Assembly: GCF_003012055.1 (NCBI RefSeq)
Contig: NZ_JYGE01000003.1
Coordinates: forward strand, 372,001-436,000
Reading direction: 5' to 3'
Length of the DNA: 64,000 nucleotides
DNA from: Peptostreptococcus russellii
Lineage (GTDB): Bacteria > Bacillota > Clostridia > Peptostreptococcales > Peptostreptococcaceae
The notes beneath the pieces were generated by a model that saw nothing but the letters and a program-made list of their open reading frames with translations, did no database searches and was not told the origin of the DNA. Positions 1 to 9,399 of this stretch are shown here, piece after piece; within the stretch, counting starts at the first letter, position 1; each line of letters begins with the position of its first letter. The translations under genes were made by a program, and so were the position numbers.

Positions 1-1
1 A

Positions 2-3000
2 ACTAAAACAAGTGAAAATCTTGCAAGAATACTTGATATATTTACAGAAATAGAAAATCAGTTAGAGCCATTGAAAGAACAGGAAGAAAAGGCTAAAAAA
101 TACATAACTCTTAGTGAAGATCTAAAAAAACAAGAGTTAAATGATATAATAGCCCAGCATAAGGATTATGAAAATGCAATAAATGATTTATCTTTTGAAA
201 GTCTTGAAGTTGAAAATTTATTAAAGAGCCAATATAAAGAAAAAGAAGATCTTGAAATAGAAATCAAAGAGTATGAAAAAGATATAAAAGCTTTAGAGAA
301 TCATATTGAAGAATTAAACCAAGAAGCATTTAGAATCAATGACTCTGTAAATATGAATAAGTCTGACTCTGAACTTACTCTTGAGAAAATTAAAAACTAT
401 GTAAATAATATAGATAGAAGTAAGAGTGAAATTGAAATTATAGATAAAAAAATATTATTAGCTAAGAAAGAGCTAGAAAAAGCTAATAATAAAGCTGATA
501 AAAACTCTTATATTATTGAAGACTTCGAAAAAGAATTGGATAAAATTTATGAAGAAAAACTTGCTTCAGAAAAAAAATTAAATGAATTAAACAGCGAGCT
601 AGAAAAAAATAAGAGTTTATCTATGGATTTTTTAAGAAAAAGAGAAGAAGTCTCAAATAAAATAACTAAAATATCTGCAGATATAGAAAATAGCAATTCT
701 AAAATATTAGACTTGAAAGCAAGTATAGAAATACACGAAAAAGAGTCTAGACTAGTAGAATCAGAGATAAAAGAAAAAACCGAAAAGAAAAATAGTTTAG
801 AAGAAAAGTTAGTAAATATAGGAGATAAACTTCTATCATATAACAATAAAGTTCAAACTATAAATGAAGAAATTGATATTCAAAATAAAGAGTATCAGAA
901 AAATAATATAGATATAGGATCTTTAGAAGCTAAGAAGAATACATATATAGATATGGAAAATCACCATGAAGGTTTCAATAGAGGTGTTAGAGAAATTCTT
1001 AAAAACAAAGATATAAGAGGTATTCATGGAGCTTTTGGAGAGTTAATCAAGCTAGATAAAGAGTATGAAAAAGCAATAGAGGCATCTCTTGGAGCAGCTA
1101 TTCAGAATGTAGTAGTAGAAGATGAGACTATAGCAAAACAATCAATTAGCTATTTGAAAAAAAATAATCTAGGCAGGGTAACATTTTTACCTATTAGTAT
1201 TATGAATGGTAAAAAGTTTGATATAACAACTATGAAGTCAAGTGTTAGACCAATAGGAATTGCATCTGACTTGATTAGCTTTGATGAGAAATATAGAGCT
1301 ATTGTTGAAAGTTTGCTTGGAAGAGTGGTAGTTATAGACAGTATTGATAATGCTGTAATATTTGCCAAAGACACTGGGCATAGATATAAAATAGTAACAT
1401 TGGAAGGTGATATTTTAAATCCAGGTGGATCAATGACTGGAGGAAGTCTGAGAAACAGTGGAAATATTTTGTCTAGAAAGAGAATTATTAAAGAACTAGA
1501 TGAAGATATAAAGAAAAAAAGAAAGATATTAAATGAAATAAAGCTATCCAATGATGAAAAAATAAAAGAAAAAAATGAAATAAAAGAAAAGAGAAAGCTA
1601 CTTATAGACTCTAAGAGTGAAATAGAGGGAGAAAAGATTTCCCTAGAGACTCAAGTAAATATGATAAAAGCTTCTCTAGACAATAAATTGAAAAGTATAG
1701 AAATTAGTAAAAAGAAAATACTTGACCTTGAGAAAGAGTTGTCTAAAAATAAGGAAGTATATAATTCTTATAAGGAAAAAATAGATAAGATTGCAGATGA
1801 AAGCACTAGTAATACTTCGAGTATAGAACTTATAAGTGAAAATCAAAAACAACAGAGCTTAGAGTTTGGAGAAATAGTAAAGAGATTTAATGATAAAAAT
1901 ATTGAGCTTGCAAGATTAAAGCAAATATTTGAAAATAATATAGTTGAAATAGAAAGAATAAAGTCTGACATAGACTTATCTCAAAGTAGAGATCTAGAAA
2001 TAAAAAGAAATATAGAAGATAGTAAAAAGGAGATAGAAACTTTAAGAGAGTTATCAGAAAAATACATAGAAGAATATGAGAAAGAAAAAATTAAATATGA
2101 AGAAATCTCTAAGCTAATCGAAAGAAAAAAAGAGGAGAGAACTACTTTAAAAGAAAAGTTTGAAGATATAAAGTCTATCCTTAGAAATAAAGAAAGAGAT
2201 ATAATGCAAAGCAAGGAAGAAAAGTTTAAACTTGATTCAAAGCTAGAAAGAAATAAAAATAGCAGGGACAATCTTCTTTCAAATTTATTTGATAAGTATG
2301 AAATGACTCTTGTACAGGCTCTAGAGTTTAGAGACCCTTCCGTTAAAGTTGATCATAAGAGAATCGAAAAGTTGAAAAGAGCTATAAGGGAATTGGGTAA
2401 TGTAAATATAGATTCTATAAAAGAGTATAAAGAGGTAAAGCTTCGTTACGACTATTATAAAGAACAAAAAACAGACTTGGAACAGTCAATAACTTCTTTA
2501 AATGAGTTAATTGATGACTTGTTAGAAAATATGGAAAAAGAATTTCTTGAAAAATTTGAGATTATAAACGAAAACTTTAAAAATGTTTATCAAAAATTAT
2601 TTGCTGGTGGTAATGCCAATTTAAAGCTTTCAGACAAAGATAATGTCTTGAATTGTGATATTGACATAACTGCCCAACCTCCAGGAAAAAAGATGAAGAA
2701 TCTTTCATTATTGTCAGGAGGGGAAAAAGCTTTAACAGCAATAAGTATATTGTTTGCAATATTAATTTCTAAACCAACTCCATTTTGTATTTTGGATGAG
2801 ATTGAAGCTCCATTGGATGATGTCAATGTCTATAGATTTGGCGAGTATCTAAATGAACTTAGCTCGGACACACAATTTATAGCAGTTACTCACAGAAGAG
2901 GAACTATGGAAGTTGCAGATTTTATATACGGTATTACTATGCAAGAAAAGGGAGTTTCATCAGTTATAAGTTTAAAGCTTAAAGAAGCTACTGAAATTAT

Positions 3001-3010
3001 TGATAAGTAG
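2..3010 (+). CDS. smc: Chromosome segregation ATPase SMC, 5' end cut by the window
   Basis: SMC is the core ATPase of the bacterial condensin complex and works with ScpA and ScpB, which are also encoded here at 43.6-45.2 kb. The frame is open from base 2 with no start, so about 180 N-terminal residues including Walker A lie outside; roughly 1000 residues remain. Visible in order are a long Lys/Glu-rich coiled coil, a hinge domain (residues around GAAIQNVVVE through NPGGSMTGGS), a second coiled coil, the ABC signature LSGGEKA near base 2713 and Walker B FCILDE near 2783, followed by the D-loop and switch histidine region (VTHRRGTME). ftsY follows after 9 bases, the usual smc-ftsY arrangement. 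Confidence 0.97.
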   Translation, partial: TKTSENLARILDIFTEIENQLEPLKEQEEKAKKYITLSEDLKKQELNDIIAQHKDYENAINDLSFESLEVENLLKSQYKEKEDLEIEIKEYEKDIKALENHIEELNQEAFRINDSVNMNKSDSELTLEKIKNYVNNIDRSKSEIEIIDKKILLAKKELEKANNKADKNSYIIEDFEKELDKIYEEKLASEKKLNELNSELEKNKSLSMDFLRKREEVSNKITKISADIENSNSKILDLKASIEIHEKESRLVESEIKEKTEKKNSLEEKLVNIGDKLLSYNNKVQTINEEIDIQNKEYQKNNIDIGSLEAKKNTYIDMENHHEGFNRGVREILKNKDIRGIHGAFGELIKLDKEYEKAIEASLGAAIQNVVVEDETIAKQSISYLKKNNLGRVTFLPISIMNGKKFDITTMKSSVRPIGIASDLISFDEKYRAIVESLLGRVVVIDSIDNAVIFAKDTGHRYKIVTLEGDILNPGGSMTGGSLRNSGNILSRKRIIKELDEDIKKKRKILNEIKLSNDEKIKEKNEIKEKRKLLIDSKSEIEGEKISLETQVNMIKASLDNKLKSIEISKKKILDLEKELSKNKEVYNSYKEKIDKIADESTSNTSSIELISENQKQQSLEFGEIVKRFNDKNIELARLKQIFENNIVEIERIKSDIDLSQSRDLEIKRNIEDSKKEIETLRELSEKYIEEYEKEKIKYEEISKLIERKKEERTTLKEKFEDIKSILRNKERDIMQSKEEKFKLDSKLERNKNSRDNLLSNLFDKYEMTLVQALEFRDPSVKVDHKRIEKLKRAIRELGNVNIDSIKEYKEVKLRYDYYKEQKTDLEQSITSLNELIDDLLENMEKEFLEKFEIINENFKNVYQKLFAGGNANLKLSDKDNVLNCDIDITAQPPGKKMKNLSLLSGGEKALTAISILFAILISKPTPFCILDEIEAPLDDVNVYRFGEYLNELSSDTQFIAVTHRRGTMEVADFIYGITMQEKGVSSVISLKLKEATEIIDK

Positions 3011-3019
3011 GAGGATTAG

Positions 3020-4270
3020 ATGTTTAAATTTTGGAAGAAAGAAAAAAAAGATGACTTAGGCTTGGAAGATTTATTGGATTCAGAAATAGTAGAAGAAGAT
3101 ACTTCATCTGCTAATGAGGAATCTGAGTTAAAAGAAGAAGATACTATTGAAAAGAAAGAATCTGAGACTAGTGAAGAAATAGCAGATGATGAAGATCTTG
3201 AAGTCAGAAAAAATAAAGATTTAAAAGAAGAATTTTCAGAAGAATCTTCAGAAGAAATTAATAATGATCTAGAGGAAGATATTAAGTCTGATGAAGTGAG
3301 TATTAAATCAGAAGGGGCATCTGAAGAAGCTTTAGAAAATCAGGGCAATGAAAAGCCAAAGGGGATTTTTTCAAGACTACTAGAAGGACTTTCAAAGACA
3401 AAGGACAATATTACTGGAAGAATAGATAGCATACTAAATTCTTATACAAAGATAGATGAAGATTTGCTAGAAGAACTAGAAGAGATATTGATAACTGCAG
3501 ATGTTGGGGTAAATACTACAATGATTATAATTGATCAGTTAAGAGATATGATTAAGGAAAGAGGAGTTAAAGATCCTATGCAAGTAAGAGGACTTTTGAA
3601 GGAAATTGTGGAAAATATTCTTAGTCAAGGCAATTCCAAATTAGATATAAATCCAGCTCCAGCAGTTATAGTAATGGTCGGCGTAAACGGTGTAGGAAAA
3701 ACAACTACTATAGGAAAGTTAGCTCAAAGATATAAAGATGATGGCAAAAAAGTGATGCTAGCAGCTGCAGATACATTTAGAGCAGCAGCCTCAGAACAGC
3801 TAGAAATTTGGGCTAATAGAGTGGGTGTAGATATTATAAAACATGGTGAGGGAGCAGATCCTGGTGCTGTAATATTTGATGCAATAAAGGCATCCCAAGC
3901 AAGAGGAGTAGATCTACTTATATGTGATACTGCAGGTAGACTACATAATAAGACAAATCTTATGAATGAGCTCGGAAAAATATTTAAAATAATTGAAAGA
4001 GAGTACCCAGAAGCTAAAAAAGAAATACTTTTAGTGGTAGACGCAACTACTGGACAAAATGCAGTTTCGCAGGCAAAGACTTTTAAGGAAGTAGCCAATA
4101 TAACAGGAATAGCCCTTACTAAATTGGATGGAACAGCCAAGGGTGGAGTAGTATTGGCGGTTAAGTCTGAACTAGACGTACCTGTGAAATTAATAGGTGT
4201 TGGAGAGAGCGTAGAAGACCTTCAAGACTTTGATCCTAAGGCATTTACTGAAGCTTTATTTGGTGAATAA
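3020..4270 (+). CDS. ftsY: Signal recognition particle receptor FtsY
   Basis: FtsY is the membrane-associated GTPase that docks the SRP (Ffh, encoded at 4743) at the translocon. At 416 residues it has an acidic, low-complexity N-terminal A domain (about residues 1-110), then the N domain and a G domain with the P-loop GVNGVGKT (about 220-228), DTAGR (about 301) and TKLDG (about 367). The start ATG has an AGGAGG 5-10 bases upstream. It lies directly behind smc with no promoter visible between them. A perfect inverted repeat follows the stop. The family assignment is secure: the acidic domain separates it from Ffh, and there is no M domain. Confidence 0.97.
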   Translation: MFKFWKKEKKDDLGLEDLLDSEIVEEDTSSANEESELKEEDTIEKKESETSEEIADDEDLEVRKNKDLKEEFSEESSEEINNDLEEDIKSDEVSIKSEGASEEALENQGNEKPKGIFSRLLEGLSKTKDNITGRIDSILNSYTKIDEDLLEELEEILITADVGVNTTMIIIDQLRDMIKERGVKDPMQVRGLLKEIVENILSQGNSKLDINPAPAVIVMVGVNGVGKTTTIGKLAQRYKDDGKKVMLAAADTFRAAASEQLEIWANRVGVDIIKHGEGADPGAVIFDAIKASQARGVDLLICDTAGRLHNKTNLMNELGKIFKIIEREYPEAKKEILLVVDATTGQNAVSQAKTFKEVANITGIALTKLDGTAKGGVVLAVKSELDVPVKLIGVGESVEDLQDFDPKAFTEALFGE

Positions 4271-4272
4271 GA

Positions 4273-4296
4273 CTGTAAGGTAAAAAAACCTTACAG
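4273..4296 (+). repeat. Perfect 9-bp inverted repeat between ftsY and ylxM
   Basis: CTGTAAGGT and ACCTTACAG are separated by six A residues. No U-run follows, so this is a poor intrinsic terminator. A related but shorter repeat (TGTAAAG with CTTTACA, 4349-4370) lies on the other side of the ylxM promoter. Confidence 0.6.
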
Positions 4297-4311
4297 ATAT
4301 GAAAAAAAGTA

Positions 4312-4340
4312 TTGACTTTTGACTTATGATGTTATATTAT
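4312..4340 (+). promoter_or_regulatory. Promoter of ylxM-ffh
   Basis: TTGACT, a 17-base spacer and TATTAT form a sigma-A type promoter 44 bases before the ylxM start. Two related inverted repeats flank it (4273-4296 and 4349-4370); the downstream one overlaps the expected transcript start region. Confidence 0.65.
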
Positions 4341-4383
4341 AATACTTGTGTAAAGTGAAAGACCTTTACAGAGAGGAGTAGCT

Positions 4384-4743
4384 ATGAATATTGATAAGAT
4401 GGTAGAAATAGAAATATTAAATTCACAGTATTCTCCCTTATTGACTAGTAAGCAAAGAGAAATAATTGCTATGTATTATGAAGAAGATTATTCTCTTGGA
4501 GAAATTAGTCAAATGTTAGATATTTCAAGACAAAGTGTCTATGATAGTCTTAAAAGATCTGAAAAGTCATTGAAAGACTATGAGAATAAGCTTGGAATGG
4601 TAGAAAAATTTCATAAGCTAGAAGATTTGTTAAATAAGCTAGAGGAAAAAATTGATGTTTCTTCCGAGAGTTTTGACAAGTATGACGCTGAAAACTCAAC
4701 TCAGCTTAAAGTAATAGTAGAAGAGATTAGGGAGTTGTTATAA
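4384..4743 (+). CDS. ylxM: YlxM family SRP-associated helix-turn-helix protein
   Basis: This 119-residue protein has the sigma-70 region 4-like helix-turn-helix typical of YlxM/p13 (residues about 22-60, LTSKQREIIAMYYEEDYSLG then ISRQSVYDSLKRSE), followed by an acidic helical tail. The family is nearly always encoded just before ffh and is thought to modulate the SRP cycle. Its stop TAA overlaps the ffh ATG by one base (TAATG), so the two are translationally coupled. Its own promoter and flanking palindromes would allow autoregulation, but that is inference. The start is ATG with GAGGAG upstream. Confidence 0.93.
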   Translation: MNIDKMVEIEILNSQYSPLLTSKQREIIAMYYEEDYSLGEISQMLDISRQSVYDSLKRSEKSLKDYENKLGMVEKFHKLEDLLNKLEEKIDVSSESFDKYDAENSTQLKVIVEEIRELL

Positions 4744-6101
4744 TGATATTTGAAGGACTATCAGATAAATTACAAAGTGCCTTTGGTAAACTAAAGTCTA
4801 AAGGTAAATTGACAGAAGCAGATGTAAAAAGTGCAATGAGAGAAGTAAAAATGGCTCTTCTTGAAGCTGATGTAAACTATAAGGTTGTAAAAGATTTTAT
4901 AAAGAAAGTTCAAGAAAGATGCATAGGTGAAGACGTTATGAAAAGTCTTACACCAGGCCAGATGGTCATTAAAATTGTAAATGAAGAACTAACTTCTTTG
5001 ATGGGAGACGTTCAAAGTAAAATTACAATGGCATCGAATCCACCAACAATTATAATGATGGTTGGTCTTCAAGGTGCTGGTAAAACTACAACATCAGGTA
5101 AGCTAGGTGGCTATCTTAAAAAAGAAGGCAAGTCACCTCTATTAGTAGCTTGTGACGTCTACAGACCTGCAGCTATAAAACAGTTAGAGGTTGTTGGAGA
5201 AAAGTTGGATCTTCCAGTATTTTCTATGGGGGATAAAGAGTCTCCAGTAAATATCGCGAAGGCAGCTGTAGAGCATGCAAAGAAAAACTCAAATGATGTA
5301 GTGATTATAGATACTGCTGGTAGACTTCATGTAGATGAAGTATTGATGCAGGAATTGAAAGATATAAAATCGGAACTAAATCCACAAGAAATTCTCCTAG
5401 TAGTAGATTCTATGACAGGTCAAGATGCAGTTAATGTATCTGAAAGTTTCAATGAAACACTTGGAATTGATGGTATAGTTCTTACTAAGCTAGACGGTGA
5501 TACTCGTGGTGGAGCAGCACTTTCCATCAGAGCAGTTACTCAAAAGCCAATTAAATTTGTTGGTATGGGAGAAAAGCTAGATAATTTAGAGCCTTTCCAT
5601 CCAGATAGAATGGCATCTAGAATACTTGGTATGGGAGATGTTTTAAGTCTTATAGAAAAAGCACAAGATGCTATGGATATGGAGAAGACTAAAGAGTTAG
5701 AGGAAAAACTTCGTAAAAACGATCTTGATTTTGAAGATTTTCTAACTCAGCTAGAACAGATTCAAAACCTAGGTCCCCTAGATAAACTATTAGACTTGGT
5801 TCCTGGTATTGGATCAATGAAAGCTCAACTAGGTGAAGTAGATACCAATGGAAAAGAAATAAATAAAACAAAGGCAATAATTCAGTCAATGACTGTAGAA
5901 GAAAGAAGAAATCCACAGATTATGAATGGTTCTAGAAAGAAAAGAATTGCCAAGGGAAGTGGTACAAGTGTTCAAGATGTAAACAGATTGATAAAACAGT
6001 TTAATGAAATGAAAAAAATGATGAAAATGTTCCAATCTGGAGGTAAAATGGGTAAATTGAAAAAGGGTGGATTCCCTAAATTACCAAACTTACCATTTTA
6101 A
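4743..6101 (+). CDS. ffh: Signal recognition particle GTPase Ffh
   Basis: Ffh binds signal sequences and the SRP RNA and hands ribosomes to FtsY. The 452-residue protein has the N domain, P-loop GLQGAGKT (about residue 108), DTAGR (about 190), TKLDGD (about 248), and a methionine-rich M domain from about 300 to the end with the RNA-binding region RRKNPQ-like (EERRNPQIMNGSRKKRIAKG) and the tail MKKMMKMF. It is coupled to ylxM by a 1-base overlap. No SRP RNA gene was recognised in the window. Confidence 0.98.
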   Translation: MIFEGLSDKLQSAFGKLKSKGKLTEADVKSAMREVKMALLEADVNYKVVKDFIKKVQERCIGEDVMKSLTPGQMVIKIVNEELTSLMGDVQSKITMASNPPTIIMMVGLQGAGKTTTSGKLGGYLKKEGKSPLLVACDVYRPAAIKQLEVVGEKLDLPVFSMGDKESPVNIAKAAVEHAKKNSNDVVIIDTAGRLHVDEVLMQELKDIKSELNPQEILLVVDSMTGQDAVNVSESFNETLGIDGIVLTKLDGDTRGGAALSIRAVTQKPIKFVGMGEKLDNLEPFHPDRMASRILGMGDVLSLIEKAQDAMDMEKTKELEEKLRKNDLDFEDFLTQLEQIQNLGPLDKLLDLVPGIGSMKAQLGEVDTNGKEINKTKAIIQSMTVEERRNPQIMNGSRKKRIAKGSGTSVQDVNRLIKQFNEMKKMMKMFQSGGKMGKLKKGGFPKLPNLPF

Positions 6102-6149
6102 GCACTAGTCAATAAAGGTTTTTATTAGTAAATAAAAAAGTTAATTTTA

Positions 6150-6178
6150 TTTACAAAATCAAAAAGTTATGATATAAT
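6150..6178 (+). promoter_or_regulatory. Promoter of the rpsP operon
   Basis: TTTACA, 17 bases, TATAAT. It lies about 90 bases before rpsP, leaving an 80-base leader in which I see no known structure. The block rpsP-khpA-rimM-trmD is probably transcribed from here. Confidence 0.65.
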
Positions 6179-6265
6179 TTCTGAGTATTTTATTTGGATA
6201 ATAAGTGGAAACTCGGGGGTTATCTATAATAAATAAAAGTTAAAATTAAATTTGGAGGTATTTTA

Positions 6266-6538
6266 ATGTCAGTTAAAATAAGATTAAAAAGAATGGGTAC
6301 TCATAAGAGACCTTTTTACAGAGTAGTAGTAGCAGATGAAAGAGCACCAAGAAACGGTAGATTCATAGAAGAAATAGGATATTACAATCCACTAACTGAA
6401 CCAAAGCAGGTTAAGATAGACGAAGAAAAGGCTATAAAGTGGTTGGTAACAGGTGCTCAGCCTACAGAAGTAGTAAAGAAATTATTCACATCAAACGGTA
6501 TAACTGAAAAGTTCGAAGCTACAAAGACATCTAAGTAA
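6266..6538 (+). CDS. rpsP: 30S ribosomal protein S16
   Basis: This is a complete 90-residue S16 starting [19 protein letters not shown] with the conserved YYNPLTEP segment. It is a small-subunit assembly protein. The ATG has GGAGG 8 bases upstream. It heads the rpsP-khpA-rimM-trmD cluster, the normal Firmicute order, with 20 bases to khpA. Confidence 0.98.
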   Translation: MSVKIRLKRMGTHKRPFYRVVVADERAPRNGRFIEEIGYYNPLTEPKQVKIDEEKAIKWLVTGAQPTEVVKKLFTSNGITEKFEATKTSK

Positions 6539-6558
6539 TCCTTTTTGGAGATGATAAT

Positions 6559-6792
6559 ATGAAGGAACTAATTGAAGGCATAGCTAAGGCTCTTGTTGAC
6601 AATCCTGATGAGGTATTAGTTGAAGAAATAGTTGATGGCAAGGATATTTTACTTAAATTGAAGGTTGCAGACTCAGAAATGGGTAAAGTGATTGGTAAAA
6701 AAGGTAGAATAGCCAAGTCTATGAGAACTGTTTTAAAATCAGTTTCCAACAAGAAGAAAGTTAATGTAACTTTAGAAATAGTAGAGGATTAG
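6559..6792 (+). CDS. khpA: KH-domain RNA-binding protein KhpA
   Basis: This 77-residue single-KH-domain protein has the RNA-binding loop GKVIGKKGRIAKS at about residues 42-54. KhpA dimerises and with KhpB (Jag/EloR) binds many RNAs and affects cell elongation in Gram-positive bacteria. Its place between rpsP and rimM is conserved. Its stop codon TAG lies inside the stem of a terminator hairpin (6786-6806), so transcription through to rimM may be partly attenuated here. Confidence 0.93.
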   Translation: MKELIEGIAKALVDNPDEVLVEEIVDGKDILLKLKVADSEMGKVIGKKGRIAKSMRTVLKSVSNKKKVNVTLEIVED

Positions 6793-6811
6793 GCGTTGCC
6801 TAATCCTTTTT
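6786..6811 (+). terminator. Intrinsic terminator or attenuator after khpA
   Basis: GGATTAGGC and GCCTAATCC form a 9-bp stem with a 3-base loop followed by TTTTT. The stem includes the khpA stop codon. rimM starts only 28 bases later with no clear promoter, so it probably reduces rather than ends transcription. Confidence 0.7.
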
Positions 6812-6838
6812 AATATTTAAATTAAAGAGAGGGTAGAG

Positions 6839-7357
6839 ATGGAAAATAAATTAGAGTACTTTAAAATAGGCAAGATAGTAACTACAAAAGGATTAAAGGG
6901 AGAATTAAAAGTCTATTCACATACAGATGAGATAGAAAGATTTTTAGAACTTGAATATTTTTATTTAGGAAAAGATAGAGAAAATAAATACTATATAGAT
7001 AAAGTAAATATTATAGCAAGCAATATGGTTAGCATTAAAATTAGAGATTATAACACAGTTGAAGATGTACAAAAGTTTGTGCAGAAGTTTATGTATATAG
7101 ATAGAGAAGATAGCTATGAACTATTAGAAGACGAGATGTTTATAGTAGATATGATAGGTATGCAAGTAAAAAAAGAAGATGGGACTTTGATAGGTATTCT
7201 AGAAGATGTACTACAGTATAGTGCCAATGATGTATATGTAGTGAAGTCAGAAGATGGTAGCGAATATCTTATACCAGCTACTTATGAAGTAGTGCCTGAG
7301 ATTAATTCAAAAGAAAATTATATGATTGTAAAGCCTATCCCTGGACTATTAGATTAG
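6839..7357 (+). CDS. rimM: 16S rRNA processing protein RimM
   Basis: RimM helps mature the 30S head. This 172-residue protein has the N-terminal barrel (FKIGKIVTTKGLKGELKVYS) and the C-terminal PRC-barrel (MIGMQVKKEDGTLIGILEDV ... YLIPA). The ATG has a GAGGGT ribosome binding site. trmD starts 13 bases downstream, as usual. Confidence 0.96.
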   Translation: MENKLEYFKIGKIVTTKGLKGELKVYSHTDEIERFLELEYFYLGKDRENKYYIDKVNIIASNMVSIKIRDYNTVEDVQKFVQKFMYIDREDSYELLEDEMFIVDMIGMQVKKEDGTLIGILEDVLQYSANDVYVVKSEDGSEYLIPATYEVVPEINSKENYMIVKPIPGLLD

Positions 7358-7370
7358 GTGGGATTTGTTT

Positions 7371-8123
7371 ATGAAAATTAATGTAATGACGCTTTTTCCA
7401 GAAATATTTAATTCCTATATAGGTGAAAGTATGATGAAAAAGGCTGTAGATAATAATATATTGGCTGTAAATATATACAATATAAGAGATTTTTCGGAAA
7501 ATAAACATAAAAAGGTAGATGACTATCCATTTGGGGGAGGAGCGGGTATGGTTATGACTCCTCAACCAATACTATCTACATATAGGCACATTATAGAAGA
7601 AAATAAATTGGAAAAACCAAGAGTAATATATCTTTCTCCAAAGGGAAAGACCTTTACTCAAGATATGGCAAAAAGTCTATCCAAAGAAGATAATTTAATA
7701 TTTCTTTGTGGTCACTATGAGGGTATAGATCAGCGTGTAATAGATATGATTGTAACGGATGAATTGTCTATAGGGGACTATGTTTTAACAGGAGGGGAAC
7801 TTCCTGCCTTGGTGATGATAGATTCTATATCAAGACTTATACCTGGAGTTTTAAATAAGAGTGAAAGTTATGAAGATGAAACTTTTGAGGGTGACTTATT
7901 GGAATATCCTCAATATACTAGACCTAGAGAATATGAAGGTCATAAAGTACCAGATGTAATATTATCTGGAAATCATCAAAAGATTGATCAGTGGAGAAAA
8001 GAAGAATCAGAAAAACTAACAAAAGAAAGAAGACCAGATTTATGGACTAGTTATATTGAAAAAAATCCAGTTAAAGAAGTTAAAAAAAATAGAAGAAAAA
8101 GAAAAAAAGAAAGGTTGGATTAA
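7371..8123 (+). CDS. trmD: tRNA (guanine-37-N1)-methyltransferase TrmD
   Basis: TrmD methylates G37 of tRNAs using S-adenosylmethionine and prevents frameshifting. The protein is 250 residues from the ATG at 7371, chosen because the AGGTGGGA site is 8-9 bases away; a TTG at 7365 is too close. It begins MKINVMTLFPEIF and shows the trefoil-knot SAM-binding segments LCGHYEGIDQRV and IGDYVLTGGELPA. The C-terminus carries a very basic tail rich in Lys and Arg. In most Firmicutes rplS follows directly; here tyrS lies between, on the other strand. Confidence 0.97.
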   Translation: MKINVMTLFPEIFNSYIGESMMKKAVDNNILAVNIYNIRDFSENKHKKVDDYPFGGGAGMVMTPQPILSTYRHIIEENKLEKPRVIYLSPKGKTFTQDMAKSLSKEDNLIFLCGHYEGIDQRVIDMIVTDELSIGDYVLTGGELPALVMIDSISRLIPGVLNKSESYEDETFEGDLLEYPQYTRPREYEGHKVPDVILSGNHQKIDQWRKEESEKLTKERRPDLWTSYIEKNPVKEVKKNRRKRKKERLD

Positions 8124-8137
8124 AATCCAACCTTTTA
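8112..8137. terminator. Bidirectional terminator between trmD and tyrS
   Basis: AGGTTGGATT and AATCCAACCT form a 10-bp stem. TTTT follows on the plus strand and a long T-rich stretch (TTCTTTTTTTC) on the minus strand, so it can serve both convergent genes. It overlaps the trmD stop. Confidence 0.75.
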
Positions 8138-8144
8138 ATATACA

Positions 8145-9374
8145 TTATTTTATTATTGCTTTGTGATATGTTTTTTTACCCTTACGTATTATAACCTTAT
8201 CTTCAAGCAATTCTTTTGTTATTTGTGCGCTTATATCATCAATGCTTTCGTCATTAACATGAACTCCACCCTGATTTATAAGTCTTCTTGCTTCACTCTT
8301 TGATGGAACAAGACCACACTCTAACATTAAGTCCATTATATTAATAGATCCGTCAGTTAGCTTGTCAGCAGAAATTTCTGTAGTTGGCATAGAAGAGTCA
8401 TCGCTTCCATCTTCAAACAGTGCCTTAGAAGCAGTTTGAGCCTTGTCAGCATCTTCTTCGCTGTGAACTAATTTTGTTAATTCATATGCTAAAATTTCTT
8501 TTGCATCATTTAGCTTTGCACCTTCCCAAGAACTCATTTTTTCAATTTCTTCTAAAGGTAGGAATGTAAGCATTCTTATACATTTCATAACATCAGCATC
8601 TGCTATATTTCTCCAGTACTGATAGAAATCAAATGGAGAAGTCTTATTAGGATCTAACCATACTGCACCGCTAGCTGTCTTACCCATTTTCTTACCTTCA
8701 GAGTTAGCAAGAAGAGTAATAGTCATAGCAAAAGCGTTTTCACCTAACTTCTTACGAATAAGATCAGTACCAGCAAGTAGGTTTGACCACTGGTCATCTC
8801 CACCTAACTGCATATTACATCCGTATTCTTGGTATAGATGATAGAAGTCGTATGATTGCATTACCATATAATTAAATTCTAAGAATGAAAGTCCTTTTTC
8901 TAGTCTCTGCTTATAACATTCTGCTCTTAACATATTATTTACAGAGAATTGTGCACCTACTTCTCTCAATAGGTCAATGTAATTTAGGTCCAATAGCCAG
9001 TCAGCATTGTTGACCATCTTTGCCTGTCCAGGTCCTTCGCCGAATTCTATAAATTTTGCCATCTGTACTTTAAAACAATCACAGTTATGCTGTATTATTT
9101 CAGGAGTCATCATTTTTCTCATATCTGTACGTCCTGATGGATCTCCAACATACCCTGTTCCTCCGCCTACAAGAACTATAGGAGTATTGCCAGCCATCTG
9201 AAGTCTCTTCATAAGAGAAAGTGCCATGAAGTGACCTACGTGAAGTGAATCTGCAGTTGGATCAAAACCTATATAGAAAGTGGCTCTACCTGTATTGACT
9301 AATTCTTTGATTTCTTCTTCGTCTGTAACCTGTGCAATTAGACCACGGGCTACTAATTCTTCGTAAATTTCCAT
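8145..9374 (-). CDS. tyrS: Tyrosyl-tRNA synthetase
   Basis: This 409-residue class I synthetase charges tRNA-Tyr. It shows the HIGH-type motif HVGH in [13 protein letters not shown], the tyrosine pocket ([12 protein letters not shown]), the KMSKS-type motif KMGKT and a C-terminal S4 RNA-binding domain ([17 protein letters not shown]). The start ATG has GAGGTG upstream. It is reversed relative to the ribosomal block and separates trmD from rplS. Firmicute tyrS genes are often under T-box control; no T-box sequence is visible here, but the leader carries two hairpins (9400-9486). Confidence 0.97.
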   Translation of the reverse strand: MEIYEELVARGLIAQVTDEEEIKELVNTGRATFYIGFDPTADSLHVGHFMALSLMKRLQMAGNTPIVLVGGGTGYVGDPSGRTDMRKMMTPEIIQHNCDCFKVQMAKFIEFGEGPGQAKMVNNADWLLDLNYIDLLREVGAQFSVNNMLRAECYKQRLEKGLSFLEFNYMVMQSYDFYHLYQEYGCNMQLGGDDQWSNLLAGTDLIRKKLGENAFAMTITLLANSEGKKMGKTASGAVWLDPNKTSPFDFYQYWRNIADADVMKCIRMLTFLPLEEIEKMSSWEGAKLNDAKEILAYELTKLVHSEEDADKAQTASKALFEDGSDDSSMPTTEISADKLTDGSINIMDLMLECGLVPSKSEARRLINQGGVHVNDESIDDISAQITKELLEDKVIIRKGKKTYHKAIIK

Positions 9375-9399
9375 TTTCTACACCTCTTTCAAATTTTGT

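Noticed and set aside
1150-1551. Antisense frame of 133 codons inside smc
   Set aside because: It is a shadow of the Lys/Glu-rich smc coding strand, gives a low-complexity Phe/Ser/Ile-rich product, and has no start signal.
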